Source: an uncultured Paracoccaceae bacterium (lineage in GTDB: Bacteria; Pseudomonadota; Alphaproteobacteria; Rhodobacterales; Rhodobacteraceae). Taken from it: a stretch of 64,000 nucleotides of DNA. Numbering within the stretch: position 1 is the stretch's first letter; each line of letters begins with the position of its first letter. Under the pieces are notes generated by a model. The model was not told where the DNA came from. It was given only the letters and a program-made list of their open reading frames with translations, and made no database searches. Positions 45,833 to 54,498 of the stretch are shown piece after piece. The stretch is from the NCBI GenBank assembly GCA_937864535.1, contig CALMJS010000016.1, positions 1 through 64,000 of the forward strand, in the 5' to 3' direction. Both the position numbers and the translations under genes were made by a program.

Positions 45833-46429
45833 TTAGTAGAGCGTATCTTTGTAGCGTTGATCGACGGTGGCTTGGTCGGTTCCGGGCACGGCAACCTTGG
45901 CGTGGTCCTGAATGATTTCATAGAGCGTCGCCACAGGGCGCGTTTCTGGCCAAGTCTCGGTCTTCCACAGGCCCGCCCGCACCGATGCCTTGCCACAATG
46001 CAGGAAAATCTGTTCGGCGGTGACGCGCAGCACGGTTTTCGGGTTGCGGTTGTTGATGGCAAAGCGGGCGCAAATCGCCGGATCGTCGAGGATTTCGGCC
46101 CTCCCGTTGATCCGCAGCGTCTCGGTCACGGTGGGGATGGTGAACAGCAGGCCGACCTTGGGATGGGCAAGGATATTCAGCAGCCCGTCGATCCGCGCGT
46201 TGCCGGGGCGGTCGGGGATCAGCAAGGTATGGTCATCCTCGACCTGCACAAAGCCCTTGGGGTCGCCCTTGGGCGATACATCCAGATCGGTGCCGTTCGA
46301 GGTCGCCATCACCAGATAGGTCGATTGCGCGATAAATTCGCGGCAATGCCGGTCCAGAGCGGTGATTTCCTTGTTCGCGGGAATGTCCGCCGGATAGCCG
46401 TAAATCTCGCGCAGTTTTTCTGGTGTCAT
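45833..46429 (-). CDS. PPOX-type FMN-binding flavoprotein (MSMEG_1061-like)
   Basis: A 198-residue split-barrel flavin-binding protein of the pyridoxamine 5'-phosphate oxidase superfamily, of the type with N-terminal LREIYGYPADIPANKEITALDRH and core YLVMATSNGTDLDVSPKGDPKGFV. The PDRPGNARIDGLLNIL and GLLFTIPTVTETLRINGRAEI segments line the flavin site. The substrate is unknown; PNP oxidase activity is not implied. GGGAGG precedes ATG 46429. Confidence 0.85.
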   Translation of the reverse strand: MTPEKLREIYGYPADIPANKEITALDRHCREFIAQSTYLVMATSNGTDLDVSPKGDPKGFVQVEDDHTLLIPDRPGNARIDGLLNILAHPKVGLLFTIPTVTETLRINGRAEILDDPAICARFAINNRNPKTVLRVTAEQIFLHCGKASVRAGLWKTETWPETRPVATLYEIIQDHAKVAVPGTDQATVDQRYKDTLY

Positions 46430-46474
46430 CGGTGCCTCCCTATCGGGGATATGCTAGTCCCCGTCGTCTGAAAC

Positions 46475-46498
46475 GAAAAGGGCGCCCGAAGGCGCCCT
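46475..46498 (-). terminator. Intrinsic terminator after ileS
   Basis: A perfect 8-bp stem, AGGGCGCC/GGCGCCCT, with a UUCG loop on the minus strand, followed by TTTTCGTTT. It lies 6 bp past the ileS stop. Confidence 0.85.
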
Positions 46499-46503
46499 GA
46501 TCT

Positions 46504-49479
46504 TTAACCCAGTGCGGCGTCGCAGCGTCCGCAGACCCCTGCGTGGCTGTGCGTGCCCACGTCCGGCAGGATCTTCCAGCAGCGCTGGCACTTGTCGCCC
46601 TCGGCCAGTTCAAAGACCACGGCTACGCCCGGAACTTCGCCCATACGGAACGCCTCGGCGGGGGCCGGGTCGTTGGTCAGAACGATGCCCGAGGTGATGC
46701 ACAGGTCATCAAAGGCCACGGTTTTCAGCGCGTCCAGAACGTCCTGTTCCTCGACATGTACGACCGGAGCGGCCTCCAGCGATGCACCGATGACCTTGGC
46801 GGTCCGCTGGATTTCCAGCGCGGCGGTGACAACGCGGCGGACCTTGCGGATGTTGGCCCACTTGGCGGCCAGCGCCTCGTCCCGCCATTCCGCGGGCGTC
46901 TCGGGAATGTCGGTCAGGTGGACCGATGCGCCGGCTTCCTTGTGACGCTCCAGCCAGACCTCTTCCATAGTGAAGACGAGGATCGGGGCCAGCCATGTGG
47001 TCAGACGGTTGAACAGGATGTCCATGACAGTCTGGGCCGCACGGCGGCGCGGAGTGTCGCCATCGCAGTAGAGCGCGTCCTTGCGGATGTCGAAGTAGTA
47101 GGCCGACAGGTCCACGGTCGCAAAGTTGAACAGCGACTGGAACACACCCTGGAAGTCGTATTCGGCATAGCCCTTGCGGACGACCTCGTCCAATTCGGCC
47201 AGACGGTGCAGAACCCAGCGTTCCAGTTCCGGCATGTCCGCAGGCGCAACGCTCTGCGACGCGTCAAAACCCGACAGCGAGCCAAGCAGGAACCGCATGG
47301 TGTTGCGCAGACGGCGATAGCTGTCGGCAACGCCCTTGATGATCTTGTCCCCGATGCGCAGGTCGACGGTGTAGTCCGACTGGGCCACCCAGAGACGCAG
47401 GATGTCGGCACCGAATTCGTTGCAGACGTCTTCCGGTGCAACAGTGTTGCCGATGGACTTGGACATTTTCATGCCCTTTTCATCCAGCGTAAAGCCGTGG
47501 GTCAGCACACCCTTGTAAGGCGCACGGCCCTTGGTGCCACAGGCCTGAAGCATGGACGAATGGAACCAGCCGCGGTGCTGGTCGGTGCCTTCGAGGTACA
47601 GATCGGCGATGCCATCGGCAGCCCCGTCCGGACGGTCGCGCAGCACGAATGCGTGGGTCGAGCCAGAATCGAACCACACGTCCAGCACGTCATAGACCTG
47701 CACATAGTCTTCGGGATTGGCGTCGTTGCCGAACACCTTGGCCTTGAAGCCGTCGGTGTACCAGACGTCCGCACCCTCTGCCTCGAAGGCTTCGGCGATG
47801 CGGGCGTTGATGGCGGGGTTGCGCAGCAGGAAATCCTCGTCGGTCGGCAGCGCGTCCTTGCGAACAAAGCAGGTCAGCGGAACGCCCCACGCGCGCTGGC
47901 GCGACAGAACCCAGTCCGGACGGGCTTCGATCATCGAATACAGGCGGTTGCGGCCCGTTTGCGGGGTCCACTTGACCAGCTGGTCGATCGAGGTCAGCGC
48001 GCGCTGGCGGATCGTCTTGCCATAGGTGTCCTGACCGTCGTTCACGTCCTTGTCGATGGCAGCGAACCACTGCGGCGTGTTGCGGTAGATCACCGGAGCC
48101 TTGGACCGCCACGAATGCGGGTAGGAATGCTTCATCTTGGCCTTGCCGAACAGGCCGCCCGCGCCGTGCATCGTCTTGATGTTGGCGACGTTGGCGGGGC
48201 CTTCCTTGCCGTCGGGCAGGATGACGTGCATGCCTGCGAACAGCGGCAGGTCCTTGCGGTAGCTGGAATCCTCGGTGACGTTGTAGGTCATCGGCAGGCC
48301 GAATTTCAGACCCAGTTGATAGTCGTCGTCACCGTGCGACGGCGCGGTGTGGACAAAGCCCGTACCGGCGTCTTCGGTCACGTGATCGCCCGGCAGCATC
48401 GGAACGTCATAGTCCCATTCGCCGTTGCCACCCGCGATGCCGCGATAGGGGTGTGCGAGGATCATGCCTTGAAAATCTTCGTTCTCAAGATCGCAGGTTT
48501 TTTCAAATTTTGTGACCCTTGCGCCTTGCATGACACTCTCTGCGAGAGAGTTGGCGAGGATAACTAGTTCACCTACTGATGCCGATGAATGCTCGTGAAC
48601 TTCGAGTACTTTGTAGATGCCGTATTCGATCATAGGACCGAACGCTACTGCGCGGTTTTGAGGAATAGTCCAAGGCGTCGTTGTCCAGATGACGACCGAT
48701 GCAGCCTTGATCAGCGTTTCCCGTGTTTGTTTTTCTGCATTGTGAGCAATACGATCATCAACGTTATTCTTGAGATCGCGCGTCTCGGTGTAGCGATTTG
48801 AGTATACTTCAACCGGCTTAAACCGCACCCAGACCTGATGGCTGGTGTGGTCGTGGTATTCGACCTCGGCCTCGGCCAGCGCGGTTTTCTCGACCGGCGA
48901 CCACATCACGGGTTTGGAGCCCTGATAGAGCGTGCCGTTCATCAACAGCTTCATGAATTCTTCGGCGATCACGCGCTCGGCGTGGAAGTTCATGGTCAGG
49001 TACGGATCGGCCCAGTTGCCGGTGATGCCCAGACGCTTGAACTCCTCGCGCTGGATGTCGATCCAGCCCTCGGCGAACTTGCGGCATTCCTGACGGAAGT
49101 CGATGACGTTGACCTCGTCCTTGTTCTTGCCCTCGGCGCGGTACTTTTCCTCGATCTTCCATTCGATCGGCAGGCCGTGACAGTCCCAGCCCGGAACGTA
49201 ACGCGCGTCCTTGCCCAGCATCTGCTGCGAGCGGACGATAAAGTCCTTGAGAATCTTGTTCAGCGCGTGACCGATGTGCAGGTGGCCGTTCGCGTAGGGC
49301 GGGCCGTCGTGCAGGATGAAGGGCTCGCGCCCGGTCTTTTCGCGCAGGCGGTCGTAGATGCCGTTCTCGTTCCAGCGGGCCAGCCATTCCGGCTCGCGCT
49401 GGGGCAGGCCCGCGCGCATCGGGAAGTCGGTCTCGGGAAGGTTCAGGGTGTCTTTGTAGTCAGGGGTGTCGGCGCACAT
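46504..49479 (-). CDS. ileS: Isoleucyl-tRNA synthetase (with atypical low-GC internal segment)
   Basis: Class I synthetase of 991 residues. It has the HIGH motif in PYANGHLHIGHALNK near residue 65, the CP1 editing domain with VIWTTTPWTIPQN near residue 260, KMSKS in GMKMSKSIGNTV near residue 670, and a C-terminal four-cysteine zinc knuckle (CQRCW, CGRC). Residues about 217-340 (plus positions about 48452-48830) are encoded with around 48% G+C and codons such as GTA, TCA, CTA and ACA that are rare in the flanking 60-67% G+C parts. The frame is intact, so the enzyme is presumably functional. Confidence 0.95.
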   Translation of the reverse strand: MCADTPDYKDTLNLPETDFPMRAGLPQREPEWLARWNENGIYDRLREKTGREPFILHDGPPYANGHLHIGHALNKILKDFIVRSQQMLGKDARYVPGWDCHGLPIEWKIEEKYRAEGKNKDEVNVIDFRQECRKFAEGWIDIQREEFKRLGITGNWADPYLTMNFHAERVIAEEFMKLLMNGTLYQGSKPVMWSPVEKTALAEAEVEYHDHTSHQVWVRFKPVEVYSNRYTETRDLKNNVDDRIAHNAEKQTRETLIKAASVVIWTTTPWTIPQNRAVAFGPMIEYGIYKVLEVHEHSSASVGELVILANSLAESVMQGARVTKFEKTCDLENEDFQGMILAHPYRGIAGGNGEWDYDVPMLPGDHVTEDAGTGFVHTAPSHGDDDYQLGLKFGLPMTYNVTEDSSYRKDLPLFAGMHVILPDGKEGPANVANIKTMHGAGGLFGKAKMKHSYPHSWRSKAPVIYRNTPQWFAAIDKDVNDGQDTYGKTIRQRALTSIDQLVKWTPQTGRNRLYSMIEARPDWVLSRQRAWGVPLTCFVRKDALPTDEDFLLRNPAINARIAEAFEAEGADVWYTDGFKAKVFGNDANPEDYVQVYDVLDVWFDSGSTHAFVLRDRPDGAADGIADLYLEGTDQHRGWFHSSMLQACGTKGRAPYKGVLTHGFTLDEKGMKMSKSIGNTVAPEDVCNEFGADILRLWVAQSDYTVDLRIGDKIIKGVADSYRRLRNTMRFLLGSLSGFDASQSVAPADMPELERWVLHRLAELDEVVRKGYAEYDFQGVFQSLFNFATVDLSAYYFDIRKDALYCDGDTPRRRAAQTVMDILFNRLTTWLAPILVFTMEEVWLERHKEAGASVHLTDIPETPAEWRDEALAAKWANIRKVRRVVTAALEIQRTAKVIGASLEAAPVVHVEEQDVLDALKTVAFDDLCITSGIVLTNDPAPAEAFRMGEVPGVAVVFELAEGDKCQRCWKILPDVGTHSHAGVCGRCDAALG

Positions 49480-49518
49480 AGCGGGCGTCCTTTGTCATAT
49501 CGTATCAGAAGGAAGGGC

Positions 49519-49572
49519 GGTGCGAGGTCTCGAACACCTTTAGCCCGGCGTCTCTGGCTTCAGAGCGCCGGG
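49519..49572. promoter_or_regulatory. Two hairpins in the ileS 5' leader
   Basis: CCCGGCG-(T)-CTCTG pairs with CAGAG-CGCCGGG around GCTT (49544-49572), a 12-bp stem with one bulged base. Next to it is GGTG-CGAG / CTCG-(AA)-CACC (49519-49538). Both lie 40-93 bases upstream of the ileS ATG on its strand. They could form an attenuating or protective leader structure; on the plus strand TTTG follows the larger hairpin. No gene lies upstream on the plus strand that would need a terminator there. Confidence 0.45.
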
Positions 49573-49747
49573 TTTGTAATTCGAATGATGATCGGGTTGC
49601 GTGCCATCATGCGGCGCTTATACGGCGATGCTGCAGGGGCGTAAAGTCCGCTGCGTCAAGTCATCGCTATCGCGTTCGGGGATGATCTGCATCAAGGTCG
49701 CGGCGGACTACGGTTGTAGAGTGACAGCACGATAGATGGGGGTATCT

Positions 49748-50173
49748 ATGTCGGGACTAACGCCACGGTCGGCGCTAACGCCGCGCTTTCCAATTTCCGA
49801 GCAGGAGGTCGAACAGGTTGTCCATGCCTTTTACGATGCCATCCGGCGTCATCCGGGGCTGGGACCGGTCTTTGCCAATCACGTGACCGACTGGCCCGGC
49901 CACGAGGCGAAAATCGTGCGGTTCTGGCACAACGTGATCTTTCATCACAAGGTGTATGACGGCGATCCGATGCGGGTGCATGCGCGGGCAGGGGATGTCC
50001 GGCCGCAGCATTTCGACGTCTGGCTGGGGCTGTTTGATTCCGTGCTGCGCCGTGAATTGAACCCGATCCAGGCCGCCGCCTGGAGTCAGGTCGCCCATCG
50101 GATCGGCCGCGGGCTACGCGCCGGGGTCGATGATCACCGCCGCCCGGTGGGGGCGGTGCCGCGACTGGTTTAG
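49748..50173 (+). CDS. Group III truncated haemoglobin
   Basis: A 141-residue 2-on-2 globin. The B-helix tyrosine is Y29 in HAFYDAIR, the NHVTDWPGHEAKIVRFWHNVIF segment is typical of group III, and the proximal haem histidine is H88 in PQHFDVWLGLF. Group III globins are thought to deal with oxygen, nitric oxide or other ligands, but roles are not settled. ATG 49748 is preceded by GGGGG at a suitable distance. It is divergent from ileS and convergent with the YeeE/YedE transporter gene. Confidence 0.88.
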   Translation: MSGLTPRSALTPRFPISEQEVEQVVHAFYDAIRRHPGLGPVFANHVTDWPGHEAKIVRFWHNVIFHHKVYDGDPMRVHARAGDVRPQHFDVWLGLFDSVLRRELNPIQAAAWSQVAHRIGRGLRAGVDDHRRPVGAVPRLV

Positions 50174-50176
50174 GGG

Positions 50177-51241
50177 TCAGAGGTCGGACACTCGGGCGAT
50201 ACGCTGATCAACCAGAAAATCGGTGATCATCCCGCCGACCCAAAAGGCCGTCAGTGCCACCCATGCGGTCCCCGCCATGATCGAGGTTCCCGTAACCCCG
50301 TTCCCGATGGCGCAGCCGCCTGCCAGCATCGCGCCAAATCCCATCATGGCAGCCCCGGTCAGGGCGCGCCGCATGGTCGCCTCGCCGTCAAAGCCCTGAA
50401 ACTGGAATTCGCGGTGGAGCAGCGAGGAGGCCAACGCCCCGATCACAACGCCGGGGATCAGCCCGATGTCAAAGTTCAGGACATCGCCCGATTCCAGCAG
50501 GTACATCAGCATATTGGCCGAGGGGCCGGAAAACGTCGCGCTGGTGATCGCAATCGGGTCAAAGCTGACCCGTGACAGGGCCGTGGTCAGCGCCCAGCCA
50601 AGGGCGACGGCAAAGCCGACGCCCGCGCCAAATACCAGCCGACCCGCGCCGATCTGGTTGCGCCGCGCGATGTGGATCGCAAAACCGGCGAGGATCAGCC
50701 CGAGGACCAGCCCTCCGGCATCCGGCAGGTGCAGCGCATCCAGCAGGTTGAGGTTGCGCCCGCCGCCCGTTGTCCATGCGCTGGCGATGGTATTGCGAAC
50801 CGGTGCCAGGGCGCCGTGCAGCGACATCTGGGCCACGACAGCAAACACCATCCCCGACACGAGGCTGCGCAGGTTGCCCGTCGCGGCCAGCACCAGCAGA
50901 CGGCCCGAACAGCCCCGCGCCAGCACCATGCCGGACCCGAACAGCAACCCGCCGATGATCGCGCCGGACCAGCTGCCGGGGACGGCCATCATTCGCGCCT
51001 CTGTCCCGTCGATGTAACCCAGCAGGCGCCCGCCCTGCACCCAGACCAGCGCCGTGGAAAAGGTCAGCAGCCAAACCGCGACCGCGCCGCCCATCCGGGC
51101 ACGGGCAAACTCGACCGTTGCCGCCCGCAGGCAAAACCGCGACCTCTGCGCGGCGACGCCAAACACCAGTCCGGTCAGCAGCCCCATCGCAGCCGCCAGC
51201 CGCCCTTCGCCCATGGTCTCTGCGATCGTCACAAGATCCAT
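50177..51241 (-). CDS. YeeE/YedE (TsuA-like) sulfur-compound transporter
   Basis: A 354-residue membrane protein with about nine helices and the family's duplicated signatures RSRFCLRAA, LARGCSGRLLV and GGCAIGNGVTGTS. The cysteines in these motifs line the thiosulfate path in characterised TsuA homologues. It probably imports thiosulfate or a related sulfur compound. GAGAGG precedes ATG 51241. A perfect short palindrome at 51255-51269 lies in its leader and may be an operator. Confidence 0.85.
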   Translation of the reverse strand: MDLVTIAETMGEGRLAAAMGLLTGLVFGVAAQRSRFCLRAATVEFARARMGGAVAVWLLTFSTALVWVQGGRLLGYIDGTEARMMAVPGSWSGAIIGGLLFGSGMVLARGCSGRLLVLAATGNLRSLVSGMVFAVVAQMSLHGALAPVRNTIASAWTTGGGRNLNLLDALHLPDAGGLVLGLILAGFAIHIARRNQIGAGRLVFGAGVGFAVALGWALTTALSRVSFDPIAITSATFSGPSANMLMYLLESGDVLNFDIGLIPGVVIGALASSLLHREFQFQGFDGEATMRRALTGAAMMGFGAMLAGGCAIGNGVTGTSIMAGTAWVALTAFWVGGMITDFLVDQRIARVSDL

Positions 51242-51254
51242 CGTACCTCTCCCT

Positions 51255-51269
51255 ATCATATATTATGAT
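51255..51269. promoter_or_regulatory. Palindrome ATCATA-TAT-TATGAT upstream of the YeeE/YedE gene
   Basis: A perfect 6+3+6 inverted repeat, 13 bp ahead of the transporter's start codon, in an otherwise G+C-rich region. Its size and position fit an operator for a winged-helix regulator. No regulator gene is adjacent, so the link is inference. Confidence 0.4.
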
Positions 51270-51410
51270 GGGTGAATGTGATGGAGCTGGCAAGCCTGCC
51301 TTGATCTCGATCAGTCGCGCAGGACAGCATCTGCATTTAGCGACATCGATGACGTTCAGCCTGTCGATATTCGGCCAGACAGGGGCGGGATTCGGTCGCA
51401 GCCTGACGTT

Positions 51411-51809
51411 ATGGATACGCTCGCCACACCCCGCGCCTTTGCTGTGAATACCATTGATGTCCCACTTGACGGGGGAACGGACCCGGCCTTTGGCACGGTG
51501 ATGTGGCGCACGCTGGTCAGCAGCGATCAGACTCCCTCTCGGGATATGGTGATGGGGGTTGCCGAATTCGGGGCAGGGGGCACCCTTTTGCCGCACCGGC
51601 ATGAACCGTCCGAAATCTATTACGGCCTGTCCGGATCGGGCATCGTGACCATCGACGGTATCCCGCATGTCATCGCCCAAGGCACGGCGATCCATATTCC
51701 TTCGAACGCGGAACATGGCACCGTGGCCGGTCCCGAAGGGTTGGCCTTTGTCTATGTTTTCCCGCGCGACAGTTTCGCCGAGGTGGATTATCGCTTTAGC
51801 GCAGAGTGA
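51411..51809 (+). CDS. Single-domain cupin protein
   Basis: A 132-residue cupin. Motif 1 is G-x5-H62-x-H64-x3-E68-x6-G (LPHRHEPSEIYYGLSG) and motif 2 contains H102 (IPSNAEHGTV), so a complete 3-His/1-Glu metal site is present. Such proteins may be dioxygenases, isomerases, lyases (including DMSP lyases in roseobacters) or sugar-binding regulators. Nothing here selects one. It is divergent from the transporter gene and lies ahead of an MFS carrier on the same strand. Confidence 0.82.
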   Translation: MDTLATPRAFAVNTIDVPLDGGTDPAFGTVMWRTLVSSDQTPSRDMVMGVAEFGAGGTLLPHRHEPSEIYYGLSGSGIVTIDGIPHVIAQGTAIHIPSNAEHGTVAGPEGLAFVYVFPRDSFAEVDYRFSAE

Positions 51810-51857
51810 TTTTCGTTTCCTCTCGCTTTGCCAATCGAAAAGGCGTATCGCGCGGCT

Positions 51858-53090
51858 ATGAGGAAAATCGTCCCCCTATCCGAGGCAGGGTCTCTGCCGA
51901 AATGGCGTCGTCCGCTGTCGCTGTTGTTCCTGTTGGCGGTCGGCATGCCGATCGCGTTCAACGTCTGGTCGGCGCTGCTCAATAACTTTGTGATCGACGT
52001 GGCGCAGTTTCAGGGTGATGACATCGGCCTGTTGCATACGGTCCGCGAAATCCCCGGGTTTCTGGCCATCGGGGTGATCGCGATCCTGATGTTCATGCGT
52101 GAACAGGTGCTGGGTGTCGTGTCTCTGGTGATGCTGGGCGTGGCGACGGCGGTGACCGCGTGGTTTCCCAGCCTTGGCGGCATTCTGGTGATCACGCTGT
52201 TTTCCTCGATCGGGTTTCACTATTACGAAACCGTCAATCAGTCGCTCCAGTTGCAATGGATCGACAAACTGCGCGCGCCGCAGACCTTGGGATGGCTCTT
52301 GGCCGCGGGGTCGGCGGCAACGCTCGTGGCCTATTCGGCGCTGGTCCTGACGTGGCGGGCCTTTGATCTGTCCTACAATCTGGTCTATCTGGTCGCCGGC
52401 GGCACGACGGTGGTGATCGCGCTCTTTGCGTATTTTGCCTACCCGCAGTTTGAATCCCCCAATCCCCAGCGCAAAACCTTTGTCCTGCGGCGGCGGTACT
52501 GGCTGTATTACCTGTTACAACTGATGGCAGGGGCGCGCCGGCAGATTTTTGTCGTCTTTGCGGGCTTTATGATGGTCGAGCGGTTCGGCTTTGACGTGCA
52601 TGAGATCACGTCGCTGTTCCTGATCAACCTCTTGGCCAATATGTTCCTCGCGCCGACCATTGGCCGTGTGGTGCATATCTGGGGCGAGCGGCGGGCGCTG
52701 ATGTTTGAATACGTCGGGCTGGTGATCGTGTTCCTGTGCTATGGCGGTATCTACTGGTTCGGCTGGGGCGTGTTGATCGCGTCTATCCTCTATGCCGTGG
52801 ATAACCTGCTGTTTTCGATGGCGCTGGCGCTCAAGACCTATTTCCAGAAAATCGCCGATCCTGCCGATATCGCCCCCACGGCGGCGGTGGCCTTTACCAT
52901 CAACCACATTGCGGCGGTGTTCCTGCCTGTCGTATTGGGTCTGCTGTGGATGCACTCGCCGATGGCGGTGTTTTTCCTTGCGGCCGGATTGGCGGCCTCC
53001 TCTTTTGCCTTGGCGCTGTTGATCCCGCGCCACCCCGAGCCGGGGCATGAAACGATCTTGGCTCGTCCTGACACCTTGCTGGCTGAATAA
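51858..53090 (+). CDS. MFS transporter
   Basis: A protein of about 410 residues with 11-12 hydrophobic helices and a central hydrophilic loop near residue 205 (PQFESPNPQRKTFVLRRRYW), the usual halfway break of the major facilitator fold. There is no substrate-specific motif I recognise. ATG 51858 (MRKIVPLSE) is chosen; an in-frame TTG at 51828 would add ten residues, and neither has a strong ribosome-binding site. It lies 6 bp before prmA. Confidence 0.8.
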   Translation: MRKIVPLSEAGSLPKWRRPLSLLFLLAVGMPIAFNVWSALLNNFVIDVAQFQGDDIGLLHTVREIPGFLAIGVIAILMFMREQVLGVVSLVMLGVATAVTAWFPSLGGILVITLFSSIGFHYYETVNQSLQLQWIDKLRAPQTLGWLLAAGSAATLVAYSALVLTWRAFDLSYNLVYLVAGGTTVVIALFAYFAYPQFESPNPQRKTFVLRRRYWLYYLLQLMAGARRQIFVVFAGFMMVERFGFDVHEITSLFLINLLANMFLAPTIGRVVHIWGERRALMFEYVGLVIVFLCYGGIYWFGWGVLIASILYAVDNLLFSMALALKTYFQKIADPADIAPTAAVAFTINHIAAVFLPVVLGLLWMHSPMAVFFLAAGLAASSFALALLIPRHPEPGHETILARPDTLLAE

Positions 53091-53096
53091 CGTATC

Positions 53097-53975
53097 ATGA
53101 CCGATCTGACCTACTCTGCGATTGCTGTTTGCACCTCTTTGGAACAGGCCGAGGCGCTAGCGCTGGCCTGCGACAACCTCTGGCCCGAACCGACCGGCGT
53201 CGGTAGTTTCGAGGTCGAGGACGGCTCTGGCCTCTACGAGGTCGCAGCCTATTTCACCGAAGAGCCGGATCGCGCCGGTCTGGCGCTGCTGGCGGCGATG
53301 AACGGGGCCAAGGATTTCGTGGTCTCCGAGGTGCCGCAGGTCGATTGGGTGGCCCATGTGCGCCGCGAACTGGCTCCCGTCGTGGCGGGGCGTTTCTTTG
53401 TCTATGGCAGCCATGACGCGGACAAGGTCCCTGAAACCGGTATTCCGTTGCTGATCGAGGCGTCGATGGCCTTTGGCACCGGCCACCACGGTACGACCCT
53501 TGGCTGTTTGCGGGCGGTGGATCGTCTGGCCGATCAGGGCTTTGCCCCGAAACGGGCGATCGACATCGGTTGCGGGACGGCTGTTCTGGCGATGGCCGCG
53601 GCACGCCTGTGGCCAGACGCCGCCGTGATGGCTTCGGACATTGATGCCGTTGCGGTTGACGTGGCCGAGGTGAACCTTGCCGCCAATGGTATGACCGGCG
53701 CGGTGTTCTGTCTGGAGGCCGCCGGGTTCGAGGCGGATGAAATTCATCGGGCTGCGCCGTTCGACCTGATTTTCGCCAATATCCTCAAGGGACCATTGAT
53801 CGCCATCGCGCCGGATGTTGCCGCCCACGCCGCGCCCAAGGGCAAAGTGATTCTGTCCGGAATCCTGAATGAGCAGGCCGATAGCGTTCAGGACGTGTAT
53901 CAATCCAACCATTTCGCCGTATTAAATCGTGAAGTGATTGGCGATTGGACAACATTGACGCTCGAGAGAGTGTGA
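53097..53975 (+). CDS. prmA: Ribosomal protein L11 methyltransferase PrmA
   Basis: SAM-dependent enzyme that trimethylates L11. The 292 residues have an N-terminal substrate-recognition domain (about 1-85), the linker ending MAFGTGHHGTT, SAM motif I AIDIGCGTAVLAMAAARL, motif II ASDIDAVAVDVAEVN, and the catalytic-loop FANILKGPL. The length and motif order are normal. Confidence 0.93.
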   Translation: MTDLTYSAIAVCTSLEQAEALALACDNLWPEPTGVGSFEVEDGSGLYEVAAYFTEEPDRAGLALLAAMNGAKDFVVSEVPQVDWVAHVRRELAPVVAGRFFVYGSHDADKVPETGIPLLIEASMAFGTGHHGTTLGCLRAVDRLADQGFAPKRAIDIGCGTAVLAMAAARLWPDAAVMASDIDAVAVDVAEVNLAANGMTGAVFCLEAAGFEADEIHRAAPFDLIFANILKGPLIAIAPDVAAHAAPKGKVILSGILNEQADSVQDVYQSNHFAVLNREVIGDWTTLTLERV

Positions 53976-54066
53976 TGTCCCCGGATCGGAAACAGTCTGC
54001 CAAATTTTAGGCAAATTCCTAGTGTAGCCGAAGTCTGAATGGACGTACCGTTCAGGAGTAAAGAGT

Positions 54067-54426
54067 ATGTCGTCAGGTCACAAAGAGTTTCAGGCGCGGG
54101 TTCAGTCGATCCGTGAAAATCACCGCGCATTTTCCCGCAATGGCCGAGGGGCCACTATGCGCCCCGACGGGCTGATCGTCATCCGGCCCCGTCGTATCAC
54201 CCCCCGGTTTCCCTGGCGGGGGCTGATGCTCATGGGGGTGACTCTCTTGGTGTTCAAGTCTGTGATGCTGGGGTATCTGGGACAGGCCGAATATTCGAGC
54301 CGTCTGGCCGAGTTGCAAAACGGCAATCCGTTCGAGCAATTCGGTGGCTGGTTCATGTCCGCCGATGTGGTTACACAGTTTCTAGCAGAGACCGGCCAGT
54401 CGTTCATGCGCCGCGCCGCCCTCTAA
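54067..54426 (+). CDS. Small single-TM protein of unknown function
   Basis: A 119-residue protein with a basic N-terminal half (RVQSIRENHRAFSRN, then VIRPRRITPRFPWRG), one membrane helix at about 52-70 (LMLMGVTLLVFKSVMLGYL), and a C-terminal part ending FMRRAAL. It is probably oriented with the basic half in the cytoplasm. No family is recognised. AGGAG lies 9 bases before the ATG. A leftward terminator between it and the DUF1127 gene separates the two. Confidence 0.7.
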   Translation: MSSGHKEFQARVQSIRENHRAFSRNGRGATMRPDGLIVIRPRRITPRFPWRGLMLMGVTLLVFKSVMLGYLGQAEYSSRLAELQNGNPFEQFGGWFMSADVVTQFLAETGQSFMRRAAL

Positions 54427-54439
54427 AATCCTGACCATC

Positions 54440-54472
54440 GCCAAAACAAAAAGGGCCGCCCCCGGGCGACCC
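54440..54472 (-). terminator. Intrinsic terminator after the DUF1127 gene
   Basis: The minus-strand RNA reads AGGGUCGCCC-GG-GGGCGGCCCU, with one G.U pair, followed by TTTTTGTTTTGG. It lies about 27 bp past the DUF1127 stop. Confidence 0.75.
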
Positions 54473-54498
54473 TGACGGCATTTGCAATGGTGTCCGGC

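Noticed and set aside
49519-49600. tRNA-like sequence upstream of ileS (GTTCGAGACC on the minus strand, TTCGAAT on the plus)
   Set aside because: No cloverleaf with acceptor, D, anticodon and T stems could be assembled on either strand.
51411-51809. Cupin as a DMSP lyase (DddW/DddQ-like)
   Set aside because: The metal motif is shared by very many cupins, and no DMSP-related neighbour gene is present.
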